Below, piece after piece: positions 18,541-27,616 of a stretch of DNA of 64,000 bases. The notes under the pieces are model-generated. The model was not told the origin of the DNA and ran no database searches. It saw only the letters and a list, made by a program, of their open reading frames with translations. The position numbers and the translations under genes were made by a program. Source of the stretch: Geminicoccus harenae. Lineage in GTDB: Bacteria > Pseudomonadota > Alphaproteobacteria > Geminicoccales > Geminicoccaceae. The number at the start of each line of letters is the position of its first letter. The first letter of the stretch is position 1. The DNA lies in assembly GCF_019800005.1 (NCBI RefSeq), contig NZ_JABGCL010000017.1, forward strand, positions 1 through 64,000, written 5' to 3'.

Positions 18541-18557
18541 CGCTCAAGTTTGAAACG
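18541..18557 (+). promoter_or_regulatory. candidate operator before second binding-protein gene
   Basis: CGCTCAAGTTTGAAACG contains the short palindrome GTTTGAAAC and matches the CGCTCA...TTTGA pattern seen at 13931 and 14989. It lies 46 bases upstream of the second binding-protein start. It may be a third site for the SorC-type regulator; inference only. Confidence 0.35.
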
Positions 18558-18602
18558 ATCCACGGCTGGCGCCGCGGGCGCCCAATACTTGGGAGGTGAG
18601 CG

Positions 18603-19910
18603 ATGAAACTCGGAATGATCGGCGCAGCTTTGGCTGTCGCCTTGATGGGCACCAGTGCCTTTGCGCAGGAAACGCGCCTCACGATCGCGACGGTCAACAA
18701 TCCCGACATGATCACGATGCAGCGTCTGTCGGCCGAGTACACGGCCGCCAACCCCGACGTGAAGCTCGACTGGGTGGTGCTGCCGGAGAACGAGCTGCGC
18801 GCCAAGGTCACCACCGATATCGCGACCAAGGCCGGCGCCTACGACATCCTGACCATCGGCACCTACGAGGTTCCGATCTGGGGCAAGCTCGGCTGGCTGG
18901 TGCCGTTCGACGACGTGCCGGCGGACTACGACATCGAGGACGTGTTCCCGCTGGTGCGGGCGGGCCTGAGCGTCGACGACAAGCTCTTCGCCATGCCGTT
19001 CTACGGCGAGAGCAGCTTCACCATGTACCGCAAGGACCTGTTCGAGGCGGCCGGCATCGAGATGCCGGAGCAGCCGACCTGGGAGCAGGTCAAGGAATGG
19101 GCGGCCAAGCTCCATGACCCGGCCAACAAGCAGTACGGCATCTGCCTGCGCGGCCTGCCGGGCTGGGGCGAGAACATGGCCATCATCTCGACCATGGGCA
19201 ACACGTTCGGCGCCCGCTACTTCGACGAGGAGTGGAAGCCGGAGCTGAACTCCGAGGAGTGGAAGACCGCGGTCGGCTTCTATGTCGACCTGGTCAACAA
19301 CTATGGCCCGCCCGGCGTCACCGGCAACGGCCATCTCGAGAACCGCACGCTGTTCGCCGGCGGCAACTGCGCCATGTGGATGGATGCCACCTCGGCCGCC
19401 GGCTACATGTTCAACAAGGACGAGTCCAAGGTCGTCGACACGGTGGCCTTCACCAACGCGCCGGTCGGCCCGGTGCCGAAGGGCAACCACTGGCTGTGGG
19501 CCTGGTCGCTGGCGATCCCGGCCACCTCGCAGAACGCCGAAGCGGCGAAGGACTTCATCTACTGGGCGACCAGCAAGGAATACATCCAGAAGGTCGCCAC
19601 CGAGAACGGCTGGGCCGCCGTGCCGCCCGGCACCCGCAAGAGCACCTATGCGGAGCCGGAATACATCAAGCTGCCGTTCACCCAGCCGACCCTGGACGCG
19701 ATGAACACGGCGGATCCGACCGACCCCACCGCGAAGCCGGTGCCTTATGTCGGCATCCAGTACGCGCCGATCCCCGAGTTCCAGGCGATCGGCACCGAGC
19801 TCGGTCGCGCCATCGCCGGTGCGGTCGCCGGCCAGACCACGGTCGAGCAGGCGCTGGACAATGCCCAGGCCGCAGCCGACCGGATCATGCAGGAAGCCGG
19901 CTACTACTGA
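18603..19910 (+). CDS. smoE: sorbitol/mannitol-type ABC substrate-binding protein
   Basis: A 435-residue periplasmic binding protein. The signal peptide is MKLGMIGAALAVALMGTSAF with cleavage at FAQ/ET. The mature protein closely follows the Rhodobacter SmoE pattern: TIATVNNPDMITMQRLSAEY, YDILTIGTYEVPIWGKLGW, MPFYGESSFTMYR, YGICLRGLPGWGENMA, FGARYFDEEW and WLWAWSLAIPATSQ. The family binds polyols such as sorbitol and mannitol. It has a GGGAGGTG ribosome site. Spacing of 133 bases from the previous gene and the candidate operator suggest its own promoter. A strong hairpin follows. Confidence 0.87.
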   Translation: MKLGMIGAALAVALMGTSAFAQETRLTIATVNNPDMITMQRLSAEYTAANPDVKLDWVVLPENELRAKVTTDIATKAGAYDILTIGTYEVPIWGKLGWLVPFDDVPADYDIEDVFPLVRAGLSVDDKLFAMPFYGESSFTMYRKDLFEAAGIEMPEQPTWEQVKEWAAKLHDPANKQYGICLRGLPGWGENMAIISTMGNTFGARYFDEEWKPELNSEEWKTAVGFYVDLVNNYGPPGVTGNGHLENRTLFAGGNCAMWMDATSAAGYMFNKDESKVVDTVAFTNAPVGPVPKGNHWLWAWSLAIPATSQNAEAAKDFIYWATSKEYIQKVATENGWAAVPPGTRKSTYAEPEYIKLPFTQPTLDAMNTADPTDPTAKPVPYVGIQYAPIPEFQAIGTELGRAIAGAVAGQTTVEQALDNAQAAADRIMQEAGYY

Positions 19911-19933
19911 GCCGCAGCTTCTCTTCGAAGGTC

Positions 19934-19985
19934 GGGGCGGCCGCCTGGATGCACCTCCACCAAGGGGTGCATCCGCGGCCGCCCC
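19934..19985 (+). terminator. long hairpin after smoE-like gene
   Basis: An interrupted 20-bp stem: GGGGCGGCCGC (19934-19944) plus GGATGCACC (19947-19955) pair with GGTGCATCC (19966-19974) and GCGGCCGCCCC (19975-19985), with a 2-base bulge and a 10-base loop. It has no T-run. Like the hairpin at 16480 it sits between binding-protein and permease genes and probably sets their expression ratio. Confidence 0.7.
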
Positions 19986-20021
19986 GCCGCGTTTGCAACG
20001 GCGGAAGGATCACAAAAAACC

Positions 20022-20969
20022 ATGGCAGCTAGTCTGCAGGGCCAGGGCGGGACGGCGGTGGCCGGGCGTGGCCTGGCCAAGAAAGCATGGTCCAGGCAGC
20101 GCTGGACCATGCTGGCGCTGATCGCACCGGCAGTGGGCGTGCTGCTCGTGTGGATGATCGTCCCGCTGGCGATGACGATCTACTACGCCTTCCACCGTTA
20201 CAACGTGCTCTATCCCGAGCGGTTCGGCTTTGCCGGCTTCCGCAACTTCTCCCTGCTCCTGAACGACCCGATGTTCTGGGGGGCGATGGGCAAGACGCTC
20301 ATTCTGGTGGGTGCCTCGCTGATCGTCACGGTCGTGCTGGGCATCATCCTGGCGCTGGTGCTGGAGAAGGACTTCCCCGGCCGCAGCATCGCCCGGCTGA
20401 TGGCGCTCGCCCCGTTCTTCGTCATGCCGGTGGTGGCAGCCCTGGTCTGGAAGAACATGCTGATGCACCCGGTCTACGGGCTGCTCTCCTGGATCCTCGG
20501 CACGATCGGCCTGCCGGTGGTCGACTGGTTCCAGAACTGGCCGATGACCGCGATCGTCATCATCATCGCCTGGCAATGGACGCCGTTCGCGATGCTGGTG
20601 TTCCTGACCTCCTTGCAGTCCATGCCGGAGGAGCAGAAGGAGGCCGCCTGGCTGGACGGCGCCAACGCGGTCCAGATGTTCTTCAAGATCATCCTGCCGC
20701 ATCTGTCGCGCGCCATCACCGCGGTCGTGATGATCGAAAGCATTTTCTTCCTGTCGATCTTCGCCGAGATCTTTACCACCACAGGCGGCGGCCCCGGCCA
20801 GGCCACCACCACGCTCAGCTACATCATCTACACCCGCGCCTTTTTGGAGTGGAACGTCGGCTCCGCCTCGGCGGGTGGCCTGTTCGCCGTGATCCTGGCG
20901 AACATCGTCGCGATCTTCCTGATCCGCCTGGTGGCCCGCAACATGCAGAACCCGGAGAAGTTCGGATGA
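20022..20969 (+). CDS. smoF: polyol ABC permease, SmoF-type
   Basis: A 315-residue inner-membrane permease with six predicted segments, beginning WTMLALIAPAVGVLLVWMIV. The EAA loop is EQKEAAWLDGANAVQMFFKI. GGGPGQATTTLSYIIYTRAF near the C-terminus is typical of sugar-type permeases. It starts at ATG 20022 after the hairpin. It pairs with the next gene, whose ATG overlaps its stop. The name follows the SmoE-like partner and is a family-level call. Confidence 0.85.
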   Translation: MAASLQGQGGTAVAGRGLAKKAWSRQRWTMLALIAPAVGVLLVWMIVPLAMTIYYAFHRYNVLYPERFGFAGFRNFSLLLNDPMFWGAMGKTLILVGASLIVTVVLGIILALVLEKDFPGRSIARLMALAPFFVMPVVAALVWKNMLMHPVYGLLSWILGTIGLPVVDWFQNWPMTAIVIIIAWQWTPFAMLVFLTSLQSMPEEQKEAAWLDGANAVQMFFKIILPHLSRAITAVVMIESIFFLSIFAEIFTTTGGGPGQATTTLSYIIYTRAFLEWNVGSASAGGLFAVILANIVAIFLIRLVARNMQNPEKFG

Positions 20970-21778
20970 AGCGCTCCCATCTGGGCCACGCCGTACTGGG
21001 CCACGGACTGGCCTTCCTGATGTTCTTCCCGATCCTCTGGATGATCATCACCGCGTTCAAGACCGAGATCGACGCCTTCTCCATGCCGCCGATCCTGTTC
21101 TTCGAGCCGACCCTGTCGTCCCTGAACGAGGTCTTTGCGCGCGGCTCCTACTCGAAGTTCGTCACCAACTCGATCATCGCGGCGCTGGGCTCGACGCTGT
21201 TGTGCCTGCTCTTCGCCATCCCGGCCGCCTACCAGATGTCGTTCTTCCCGAGCAAGCGCACCAACGGGACCCTGCTCTGGATGATCTCGACCAAGATGAT
21301 GCCGGCGGTCGGCGTGATCATTCCCATCTACCTGATCTTCCAGGCGGCGGGCCTGCTCGACCACATCATGGGCCTGGTCCTGATCTTCTTCCTGATGAAC
21401 CTGCCGCTCGCCGTGTGGATGCTCTATACCTACTTCAAGGAGATCCCTAACGAGATCCTGGAGGCCGCCAGGGTCGATGGCGCCGGCATCGTGGAGGAGC
21501 TGCGCTTCATCCTCCTGCCCGCTGCCATCCCCGGCATCGCGTCCACCGCCCTGCTCTGCACGATCCTGGCCTGGAACGAGAGCTTCTGGAGCCTGCAGCT
21601 CACCGCCTCGAACGCCGCACCCCTCACCGTGTTCATCGCCAGCTTCAAGGCGGCGGAAGGCATGTTCTGGGCCAAGATGTCGGGTGCCTCGATGCTGGCG
21701 ATCGGCCCGATCGTGCTGCTGGGCTGGGCCATGCAGCGTCACCTGGTTCGTGGACTGACCTTCGGAGCAGTCAAATGA
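20966..21778 (+). CDS. smoG: polyol ABC permease, SmoG-type
   Basis: A 270-residue MalG-type permease with six predicted segments. The EAA loop is EILEAARVDGAGIVEELRFI and the C-terminus is [15 protein letters not shown]. The ATG overlaps the upstream stop (ATGA), and its own stop overlaps the start of the next gene the same way, so three genes are translationally coupled. No ATPase gene follows, which is unusual because smo clusters normally include smoK. Confidence 0.87.
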   Translation: MKRSHLGHAVLGHGLAFLMFFPILWMIITAFKTEIDAFSMPPILFFEPTLSSLNEVFARGSYSKFVTNSIIAALGSTLLCLLFAIPAAYQMSFFPSKRTNGTLLWMISTKMMPAVGVIIPIYLIFQAAGLLDHIMGLVLIFFLMNLPLAVWMLYTYFKEIPNEILEAARVDGAGIVEELRFILLPAAIPGIASTALLCTILAWNESFWSLQLTASNAAPLTVFIASFKAAEGMFWAKMSGASMLAIGPIVLLGWAMQRHLVRGLTFGAVK

Positions 21779-22065
21779 GCAAGGCCTACCTGATTGCGCG
21801 GGTCGAGGTCACCGACGCTGACGCCTACCGGGGCTACACCGCGCGCACCCCGGACGCCGTGGCGGCATTCGACGGCCGCTTTTTGGTGCGCGGCGGTACC
21901 GTCGAGGCCCTGGAAGGGCCGGCGGAGGCGCGGCGGATCGTGGTCATCGAGTTTCCCTCGATGGACCGGCTGAAGGCGTTCTTCGCCTCAGCCCAGTATC
22001 AGGAAGCGCGCAGCTTCCGGCTGGGCGCCGCGGTGTTCGAGGCGATCGCGGTGGAAGGCGCCTGA
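21775..22065 (+). CDS. DUF1330 family protein
   Basis: A 96-residue protein of the DUF1330 family (ferredoxin-like alpha-beta fold). Characteristic parts are KAYLIARVEVTDADAYRGYT, GRFLVRGGTVEALEG and RIVVIEFPSMDRLKAFFASA with the terminal YQEARSFRLGAA. Biochemical function is not established for the family. It is coupled to the permease gene by an ATGA overlap and ends the operon at the hairpin 22098-22123. Confidence 0.88.
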   Translation: MSKAYLIARVEVTDADAYRGYTARTPDAVAAFDGRFLVRGGTVEALEGPAEARRIVVIEFPSMDRLKAFFASAQYQEARSFRLGAAVFEAIAVEGA

Positions 22066-22097
22066 TCCGGGGCATCGCCCCTGCATGAGCCAGCAGC

Positions 22098-22123
22098 GCC
22101 GCCATCCGACATCGGATGGCGGC
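22098..22123. terminator. terminator between convergent genes
   Basis: An 11-bp perfect stem GCCGCCATCCG / CGGATGGCGGC with a 4-base loop (ACAT) lies between the DUF1330 stop (22065) and the end of the convergent GMC gene (22134). It can serve both directions. Confidence 0.75.
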
Positions 22124-22133
22124 ACGAGCGAGT

Positions 22134-23786
22134 TCAGGCGGCGACCGCCTCCTGCTGCACCGATTCCTGGCCCGCCTCGTCCGCCATGATCAGGGCGGCC
22201 GCCTTGTGCCCGAGGGTCAGGGCGATCGCGTTGGTGTTGGCGGACGGGATGAACGGAATCGAGGCGCAGTCGATGACGCGCAGCGCCTCGACGCCGCGCA
22301 CCCGCAGCCGCGCGTCCAGCACCGCCATCGGGTCGTGGTCCGGGCCCATCCGGGCTGTGCCGACCGGATGGAAGTTGGTCTTGACCGTCTTACCAGCGAA
22401 TGCCGTCAGTTCCTCGTCGCTCAGCTTGTCCGCACCCGGCAGGATCTCGCGGGCGATGTTGGACGCGAGCGGCTCGGTTGCCAGCAGGGTGCGGGCAAAG
22501 CGCATCGAGGCGAGCGTCAGGCGCAGGTCGTCGGGATGGCCGAAGAAGTTCGCATTCACCCTGGGCTGGTCGTGCGGGTCGGCCGAGCGCAGCCGGACCG
22601 TGCCGCGCGCCTTGGGCCGGAGCAGGCAGGAGGCGATGGTGATGCCGTCCCCGTCCTCCACGTCGGAGATGTCCCGGTCGACATGGACGATCGGGCCGCA
22701 ATAGAGCTGGATGGTCGGCCGCTCGCCACCGTCGGGGTCGTAGAACAGGCAGGATTCGATCCCGGTCGTGGTCACCGGGCCGGTGCCGAACAGCAGGTAT
22801 TGCAGGCCGTTGCGGACCATCCGCCAGCCATGGTCCTCGCCATGGTAGCCGCCCGGCTGCCGGCTGAGTGCTATCACCGGGACCTCGTGATGGTCCTGCA
22901 GGTTCTGGCCGACCCCCGGCAGGTCCGCCTGGACCGCAATGCCATGCTCGCGGAGATGGTCCGCCGGGCCCAGCCCGGACAGCATCAGGAGCTTGGCGGT
23001 GTTGTAGGTTCCGGCCGCGACCAGCACCTCGCGCGCGGCATGGGCCTGGTACCTTGAACCGCCTCGCAGATACTCGACGCCTACAGCCCGCGGGCCGTCG
23101 AACAGGACCCGGGTGACCGTGGCATCGGTGATCACCGTCAGCCGCTCGTCGCCCATCACCTGGGACAGGAAGGCGGTGACCGCGTCGCAGCGCTCCATCC
23201 TGCCGTTCGGCGCGATGCCCATGGTGTGCTGCATGACGCCCACGCCCGCCTGGGTGGCGCCGTTGAAGTCGCGGTTGTAGGGGATGCCGGCACCCTGGGC
23301 CGCCAGGATGTAGCGCCGGGTGGTGTCGCAGAGCTGGCCCGGATCGGAGACCAGCAGCCGGCCATGGATGCCGTGATACGCGTCGTTGAAGTTGGCGTTC
23401 TTCTCCAGCGCCTTGAAGTGCGGGAGCAGGTCCACATAGGACCAGCCCGAGCCCTTCCCCAGATACTCCTCCCAGCCGTCATAGTCCTCGCGCTGGCCGC
23501 GCATGTAGACCATGGCGTTGACCGAGCTGCCGCCGCCCAGCACCCGCGCCTGCGGCACGATTGGACCGCGGCCGCCCAGTTGCGGTTGGGGTGCCGTGTG
23601 GTGCATCTCGAGGAAGTCCTCGCGCCACAGATACTTCATGTAGCCAGCGGGCATGCGCATCAGCCGGGCATAGCTGGCCGGGCCGCGCTCGATCAGCAGC
23701 ACCCTGGCGCCGTGCTCCTGGACCAGTCGGGTCGCCGCCACGCAGGCGGACGACCCGCCGCCTGCGATCACATAATCGTATTCCAC
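22134..23786 (-). CDS. GMC-family oxidoreductase (choline dehydrogenase-like)
   Basis: FAD-dependent alcohol dehydrogenase/oxidase of 550 residues. The N-terminal FAD motif is YDYVIAGGGSSACVAATRL, followed by the GMC signature around RVLGGGSSVNAMVYMRGQ. The second signature is near AAGTYNTAKLLMLSGLGPA, and the catalytic His region is FHPVGTARMG with the end NTNAIALTLGHKAA. The GTG at 23786 is preferred: AGGGAAA lies about 6 bases upstream and the start falls just before the FAD motif; ATG 23843 would add 19 unlikely residues. Substrate unknown; its convergence with the polyol importers makes a sugar-alcohol or alcohol plausible. Confidence 0.88.
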   Translation of the reverse strand: MEYDYVIAGGGSSACVAATRLVQEHGARVLLIERGPASYARLMRMPAGYMKYLWREDFLEMHHTAPQPQLGGRGPIVPQARVLGGGSSVNAMVYMRGQREDYDGWEEYLGKGSGWSYVDLLPHFKALEKNANFNDAYHGIHGRLLVSDPGQLCDTTRRYILAAQGAGIPYNRDFNGATQAGVGVMQHTMGIAPNGRMERCDAVTAFLSQVMGDERLTVITDATVTRVLFDGPRAVGVEYLRGGSRYQAHAAREVLVAAGTYNTAKLLMLSGLGPADHLREHGIAVQADLPGVGQNLQDHHEVPVIALSRQPGGYHGEDHGWRMVRNGLQYLLFGTGPVTTTGIESCLFYDPDGGERPTIQLYCGPIVHVDRDISDVEDGDGITIASCLLRPKARGTVRLRSADPHDQPRVNANFFGHPDDLRLTLASMRFARTLLATEPLASNIAREILPGADKLSDEELTAFAGKTVKTNFHPVGTARMGPDHDPMAVLDARLRVRGVEALRVIDCASIPFIPSANTNAIALTLGHKAAALIMADEAGQESVQQEAVAA

Positions 23787-23859
23787 CCGCTTTCCCTCGA
23801 GCTGCCCGCGTGGAGCGGATAGCGCAGGGAGTGGTCGGGTCAACCCGGCAGGTCTGGGG

Positions 23860-24813
23860 CTACCTGGTCTTGCAGCTGTCGATCGTCTCCCTGGTGCAGA
23901 CGTCCAGCCCCACCGTGATCGGATCGTCCACCGGCTTGCCGTTCACCAGGTCGTTCAGCACGTACATGGCACGATAGCCCATCTCGTAAGGGCGCTGGCC
24001 GACCTGGCCGTGGCTCAGCCCCTCCTTCAGGAACTGCATCTGCACGTCCATGGTCTCGACGAACAGCAGGACGAGATCACCGAACTCGATCCGGTCCTGG
24101 TACTGGCTGGTGAGCTGCCGGTAGGCCTCGGGCAGCATCTGCGGCGCGCCCCCGGCGTTCAGCATCGCATCCAGGTCGGGATATTTGGCCAGGATGTCGG
24201 TCATCTGGACGATCGAGAGCGGGAAGTCGTCGTTGTTGTAGAGCGGGCAGCCGGCGACCTGCGTCCACTTGTCGGCCGGCAGGGTCTCGGTCATCCCCTG
24301 CATCCGCTCGTTCATGTTGACCGCTGCCGGACCGCCGCTCTGGATGCAGTAGGTACCGCCCTCGGGCTTGAGCGCCATCAGCCGCTTGGCCAGTTCCTTG
24401 CCGATCTCGGTGTTGACCGTGCCGATATAGGTCGAGCGCAGTGCCTGGTCCTGGTCGAGCAGGTCGCTGTCCCAGGTGACGAACGGGATGCCCGCATCCT
24501 TGGCCGCCTGCGCCGCCTTGGCGATCGCCGGCGCATTGGCGACCGACACGGCGATGCCGTCGACGCCGCGCGCGATCAGGTCCTGGACGACCTGGAACTG
24601 CTCGTCGCCGCCGCCATGCTCGCCCGGCCCGATGTAATAGCACTCGATCCCGCCGATCTCCTCGGCCGCCTTCTGGCAGCCGTCGCGCGCTTGGTCGAAG
24701 AACGGGTTGTTCATGTTCTTGGGCACGAGGGCGAAGGTCTTGTCGGCGGCATGTGCGCCGTTGGCCAGAACTGCACATGCCGACGCGGCAAGAAGAGTGG
24801 CGATCCGGTTCAT
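23860..24813 (-). CDS. ribose-type ABC substrate-binding protein (orphan)
   Basis: A 317-residue periplasmic binding protein of the type-I (RbsB-like) fold. The signal peptide is MNRIATLLAASACAVLANGA, with AHA/AD cleavage. Family features are KNMNNPFFDQARDGCQKAAE, DLIARGVDGIAVSVAN, IPFVTWDSDL and LNAGGAPQML. No ATPase or permease lies beside it, so it works with components elsewhere or as a sensor protein. ATG 24813 is chosen for the signal peptide; the frame is open to 24918. Ligand unknown. Confidence 0.85.
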   Translation of the reverse strand: MNRIATLLAASACAVLANGAHAADKTFALVPKNMNNPFFDQARDGCQKAAEEIGGIECYYIGPGEHGGGDEQFQVVQDLIARGVDGIAVSVANAPAIAKAAQAAKDAGIPFVTWDSDLLDQDQALRSTYIGTVNTEIGKELAKRLMALKPEGGTYCIQSGGPAAVNMNERMQGMTETLPADKWTQVAGCPLYNNDDFPLSIVQMTDILAKYPDLDAMLNAGGAPQMLPEAYRQLTSQYQDRIEFGDLVLLFVETMDVQMQFLKEGLSHGQVGQRPYEMGYRAMYVLNDLVNGKPVDDPITVGLDVCTRETIDSCKTR

Positions 24814-24945
24814 GGATGGGCGTTCCCTGATCTTCGTGCTGGCCCAAGCTCGGCCGCCCATCGTCTTGTGGGCGGTCGAGCTTAGGCGCTTTCGATCTTT
24901 CAGGACAACCCGATCCACGGCACCGGTGCTGCCGGGCGGCTCGAC

Positions 24946-25386
24946 TCAGCTTCGCCCGGGCTTGCCGACGTCCACGCCCTCCGCCTCGGGCTGCCAGGTC
25001 ACGGCCTTGAGCGTCAGCGCGCGGCTGTGCCCGTCCGCACCGGCAAAGCTGATCGACTGGCCCACGCGCAGGCCCAGCAGGGCGCTGCCGACCGGGGTGA
25101 CGATCGAGATCCGGCCCTGTTCGACGTCCTCTTCGCCCGGATAGACCAGGGTCACTTCCCGCTCCTCGCCGCTGCTCGACGCGAAGCGGCAGCGGGAATG
25201 CATGGTCACGAGATCCGCCGGTGCCGCTTCCGGCGCCACGATCTCGGCACGGTCCAGCTCCTCGGCCAGCGCTTCCACCAGTTCGCCCTGGCCCCGGCGC
25301 TCGAACGCCTCGACCACGCCGGTCAGGCGGAGGTGATCCAGCGTCGTGACCGTGATGCCGGGGGTGGCATTCTTGTCGGCAGTCAT
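24946..25386 (-). CDS. rnk: Rnk-like regulator of nucleoside diphosphate kinase
   Basis: A 146-residue protein with the GreA/Rnk layout: a short N-terminal helical region (RLTGVVEAFERRGQGELVEA) and a C-terminal FKBP-like domain (EEREVTLVYPGEEDVEQGRI, then TPVGSALLGLRVGQSISF). Rnk proteins bind RNA polymerase or influence nucleoside diphosphate kinase; whether it acts so here is unknown. The ATG at 25386 has GGAGA 7 bases upstream. It is followed after 27 bases of non-coding DNA by other genes in the same direction. Confidence 0.85.
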   Translation of the reverse strand: MTADKNATPGITVTTLDHLRLTGVVEAFERRGQGELVEALAEELDRAEIVAPEAAPADLVTMHSRCRFASSSGEEREVTLVYPGEEDVEQGRISIVTPVGSALLGLRVGQSISFAGADGHSRALTLKAVTWQPEAEGVDVGKPGRS

Positions 25387-25434
25387 GTCGTCTTCTCCAT
25401 CAATATGTCTGATCTGAGTGGGGTTGTTCGGTGT

Positions 25435-27249
25435 TCAAGCGGCGCCTTCTTCGATCAGTCCTTCCGCCTGCCGCTCGAACAGGCGGCGGTAGATCCCGTC
25501 CTTGCGCTGCATCAGCTCGTCGTGGCTGCCGTCCTCGACGATCCGGCCGCCCTCGAACACCAGAATCCGGTCCACGGCGCGCACGGTGGACAGGCGGTGG
25601 GCGATGATGATCGCGGTCCGGCCCTCCATCAGCCGTTCCATCGCATCCTGCACCAGCGCCTCCGATTCAGAATCGAGGCTCGAGGTCGCCTCGTCCAGGA
25701 TCAGGATCGGCGCATCGGCGAAGAAGGCGCGGGCGAGCGCCACACGCTGGCGCTCGCCGCCGGACAGCTTGACGCCGCGCTCGCCCACCGTGGTGGCATA
25801 GCCCTTGGGCAGCCGCATGATGAACTCGTCGGCATTGGCCAGGGCCGCCGCCGCCCGCACCTCGTCGAGCCCGATCGGGACCCCGGCCTCCCAGCGGGCA
25901 TAGGCGATGTTCTCGAACAGCGAGCGGTGGAACAGGATCGGCTCCTGCTGCACCACCGCGATCTGCGCGCGCAGCGATGCCTGGGTCAGCCGGTCGATCT
26001 CCTGGCCGTCGATCAGGATCCGGCCATCCGCCGGCTCATAGAGCCGCTGGATGAGCTTGACGAAGGTGGTCTTGCCCGAGCCCGAGCGCCCGACCAGGCC
26101 GACCCGCTCGCCGGCAGGGATCGTCACCGACAGGCCCCGGTACAGCGGCGCCAGGTGCCGGCCATAGTGGAAGTCGACATTCTCGAAGCGGATCTCGCCC
26201 CGCGTGATCCGCAAGGGTCGGGCATCCGGACGATCCTCGATCTCCATGGGCTGGTCGTGGATCGCCACCACCTCCTCCATCTCGTTCACCGCCCGCTGCA
26301 GCGCGTGGACGTGATAGCCCACGTCACGCAGGTAGCCCTGCACGACGAAGAACATGGTCAGCACATAAGCGACATCGCCCGGTGTCGCACGGCCGTGCCA
26401 CCAGAACCAGAGCACCATGCCGATCACGAGCGCGCGCATCACCTGCAGCGCCAGGCCCTGCGCCGCCTCGCTGACCGTGCCGCGCAGCCAGAACCGCCGG
26501 GTACGCTGCCGCCACCGCCCGACCAGCGCTGCCAGCCTGGCATCCTCGCGCGCCTCGGCGCCGAAGGCCTTGACCACGGCATTGCTGCCGATCGCATCGG
26601 CAAGGGCACCACCCATTCGCGAATCCCAACTATTCGCCAGCCGGGCTGCCGGCGCCACCCAGCACAGCGACAGGACGGCGGTGAGCGCCAGGTAGCCTAT
26701 CGCACTGCCGGCCACCACCAAGCCCATGGCCGGCCAGCGCCAGCCCAGCAGCACCGCCGAGCCCAGCAGCACCATCACCGAGGGCAGGAGTGCGATCAGC
26801 AGGGTGTCGTGCAGGGAATCGATGGCGTTCATGCCACGGCTGACCTTGCGGACGGTCGAGCCGGCGAAATGGTTGGCATGCCAGTCGCTCGACAGCCGCT
26901 GGATCCGGAAGAACGCATCCTGGCCGATGCCGCTCATCACGCCCAGGGTGAGCTTCACCACCACGAAGATGGCGCCGGTGCGCAATGCCAGCCCGGCCAG
27001 GCCCAGCAGCACGATCGCCACGAAAGGCAGGATCGCCTGTCGCAGGATGTCCGATGCCGGGAGACCGACATTGGCCGACACCGCGTCCACCAGTTGCCCT
27101 GCGAACAGCGGCACCAGGATCTCGGTCAGCGTCGCGGCGATCATGGCGAGCGCCACCAGCCAAGCCCGCCAGCCCTGCCGCCGCCAGTGGCCATATACGA
27201 ACAGCAGAACCGCGCGAACCGGATTCGCGCGACCGAGCATAGCAGTCAT
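25435..27249 (-). CDS. ABC exporter, fused membrane and ATPase domains
   Basis: A 604-residue MsbA-like half transporter. The N-terminal membrane domain (about residues 20-320) has six predicted segments. The ATPase domain has Walker A GRSGSGKTTFVKL, Q-loop VVQQEPILFH, signature LSGGERQRVALARA, Walker B ILILDEATSSLD and the H-loop IIAHRLSTV, so it should be active as a homodimer or heterodimer. Substrate (lipid, drug or peptide) cannot be told. ATG 27249 is chosen; an upstream in-frame ATG at 27354 adds an Arg-rich leader. Confidence 0.88.
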   Translation of the reverse strand: MTAMLGRANPVRAVLLFVYGHWRRQGWRAWLVALAMIAATLTEILVPLFAGQLVDAVSANVGLPASDILRQAILPFVAIVLLGLAGLALRTGAIFVVVKLTLGVMSGIGQDAFFRIQRLSSDWHANHFAGSTVRKVSRGMNAIDSLHDTLLIALLPSVMVLLGSAVLLGWRWPAMGLVVAGSAIGYLALTAVLSLCWVAPAARLANSWDSRMGGALADAIGSNAVVKAFGAEAREDARLAALVGRWRQRTRRFWLRGTVSEAAQGLALQVMRALVIGMVLWFWWHGRATPGDVAYVLTMFFVVQGYLRDVGYHVHALQRAVNEMEEVVAIHDQPMEIEDRPDARPLRITRGEIRFENVDFHYGRHLAPLYRGLSVTIPAGERVGLVGRSGSGKTTFVKLIQRLYEPADGRILIDGQEIDRLTQASLRAQIAVVQQEPILFHRSLFENIAYARWEAGVPIGLDEVRAAAALANADEFIMRLPKGYATTVGERGVKLSGGERQRVALARAFFADAPILILDEATSSLDSESEALVQDAMERLMEGRTAIIIAHRLSTVRAVDRILVFEGGRIVEDGSHDELMQRKDGIYRRLFERQAEGLIEEGAA

Positions 27250-27616
27250 GGGAGAGTTCCGAAGGAGCGAGCGGGCCACGCGGACATGACCCCTCACGTC
27301 CCAGGGGGATGGTCGCATCCGGATCATTCCCGCCCCGTCAGGAGCAGGATCCACCGGATTATCTCGTGGGAGGCGAATGCGCGCCGCAAATGGCGGCTGA
27401 ATCGAACCTAGCGGCTCGACCCGTCGGGGACGAGCAATCGCATCACTATCATGCAGACCCTCCCAACGGCCGGGGTTGAAGTAATCAACCTACTGTAGAA
27501 CCCGGGCCGGGGCTTGGCAAGCATTTTGGGGAACCCGCTCATCCTGCGAAGGTTCGCTATCATCGCCGGCAGCTGGGAATGGCACGGCAACGCGAGCTTG
27601 GAACGAGGATCGTCTG
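27250..27616. promoter_or_regulatory. divergent gap, ABC exporter / response regulator
   Basis: About 367 bases with no gene. It separates the exporter (minus) from the response regulator (plus) and should hold both promoters. The part near 27470-27500 is AT-richer. No clear operator was recognised. Confidence 0.4.

Noticed and set aside
25027..27411. Open frame of 794 codons antisense to the ABC exporter
   Set aside because: No recognisable features; the exporter on the opposite strand is complete.
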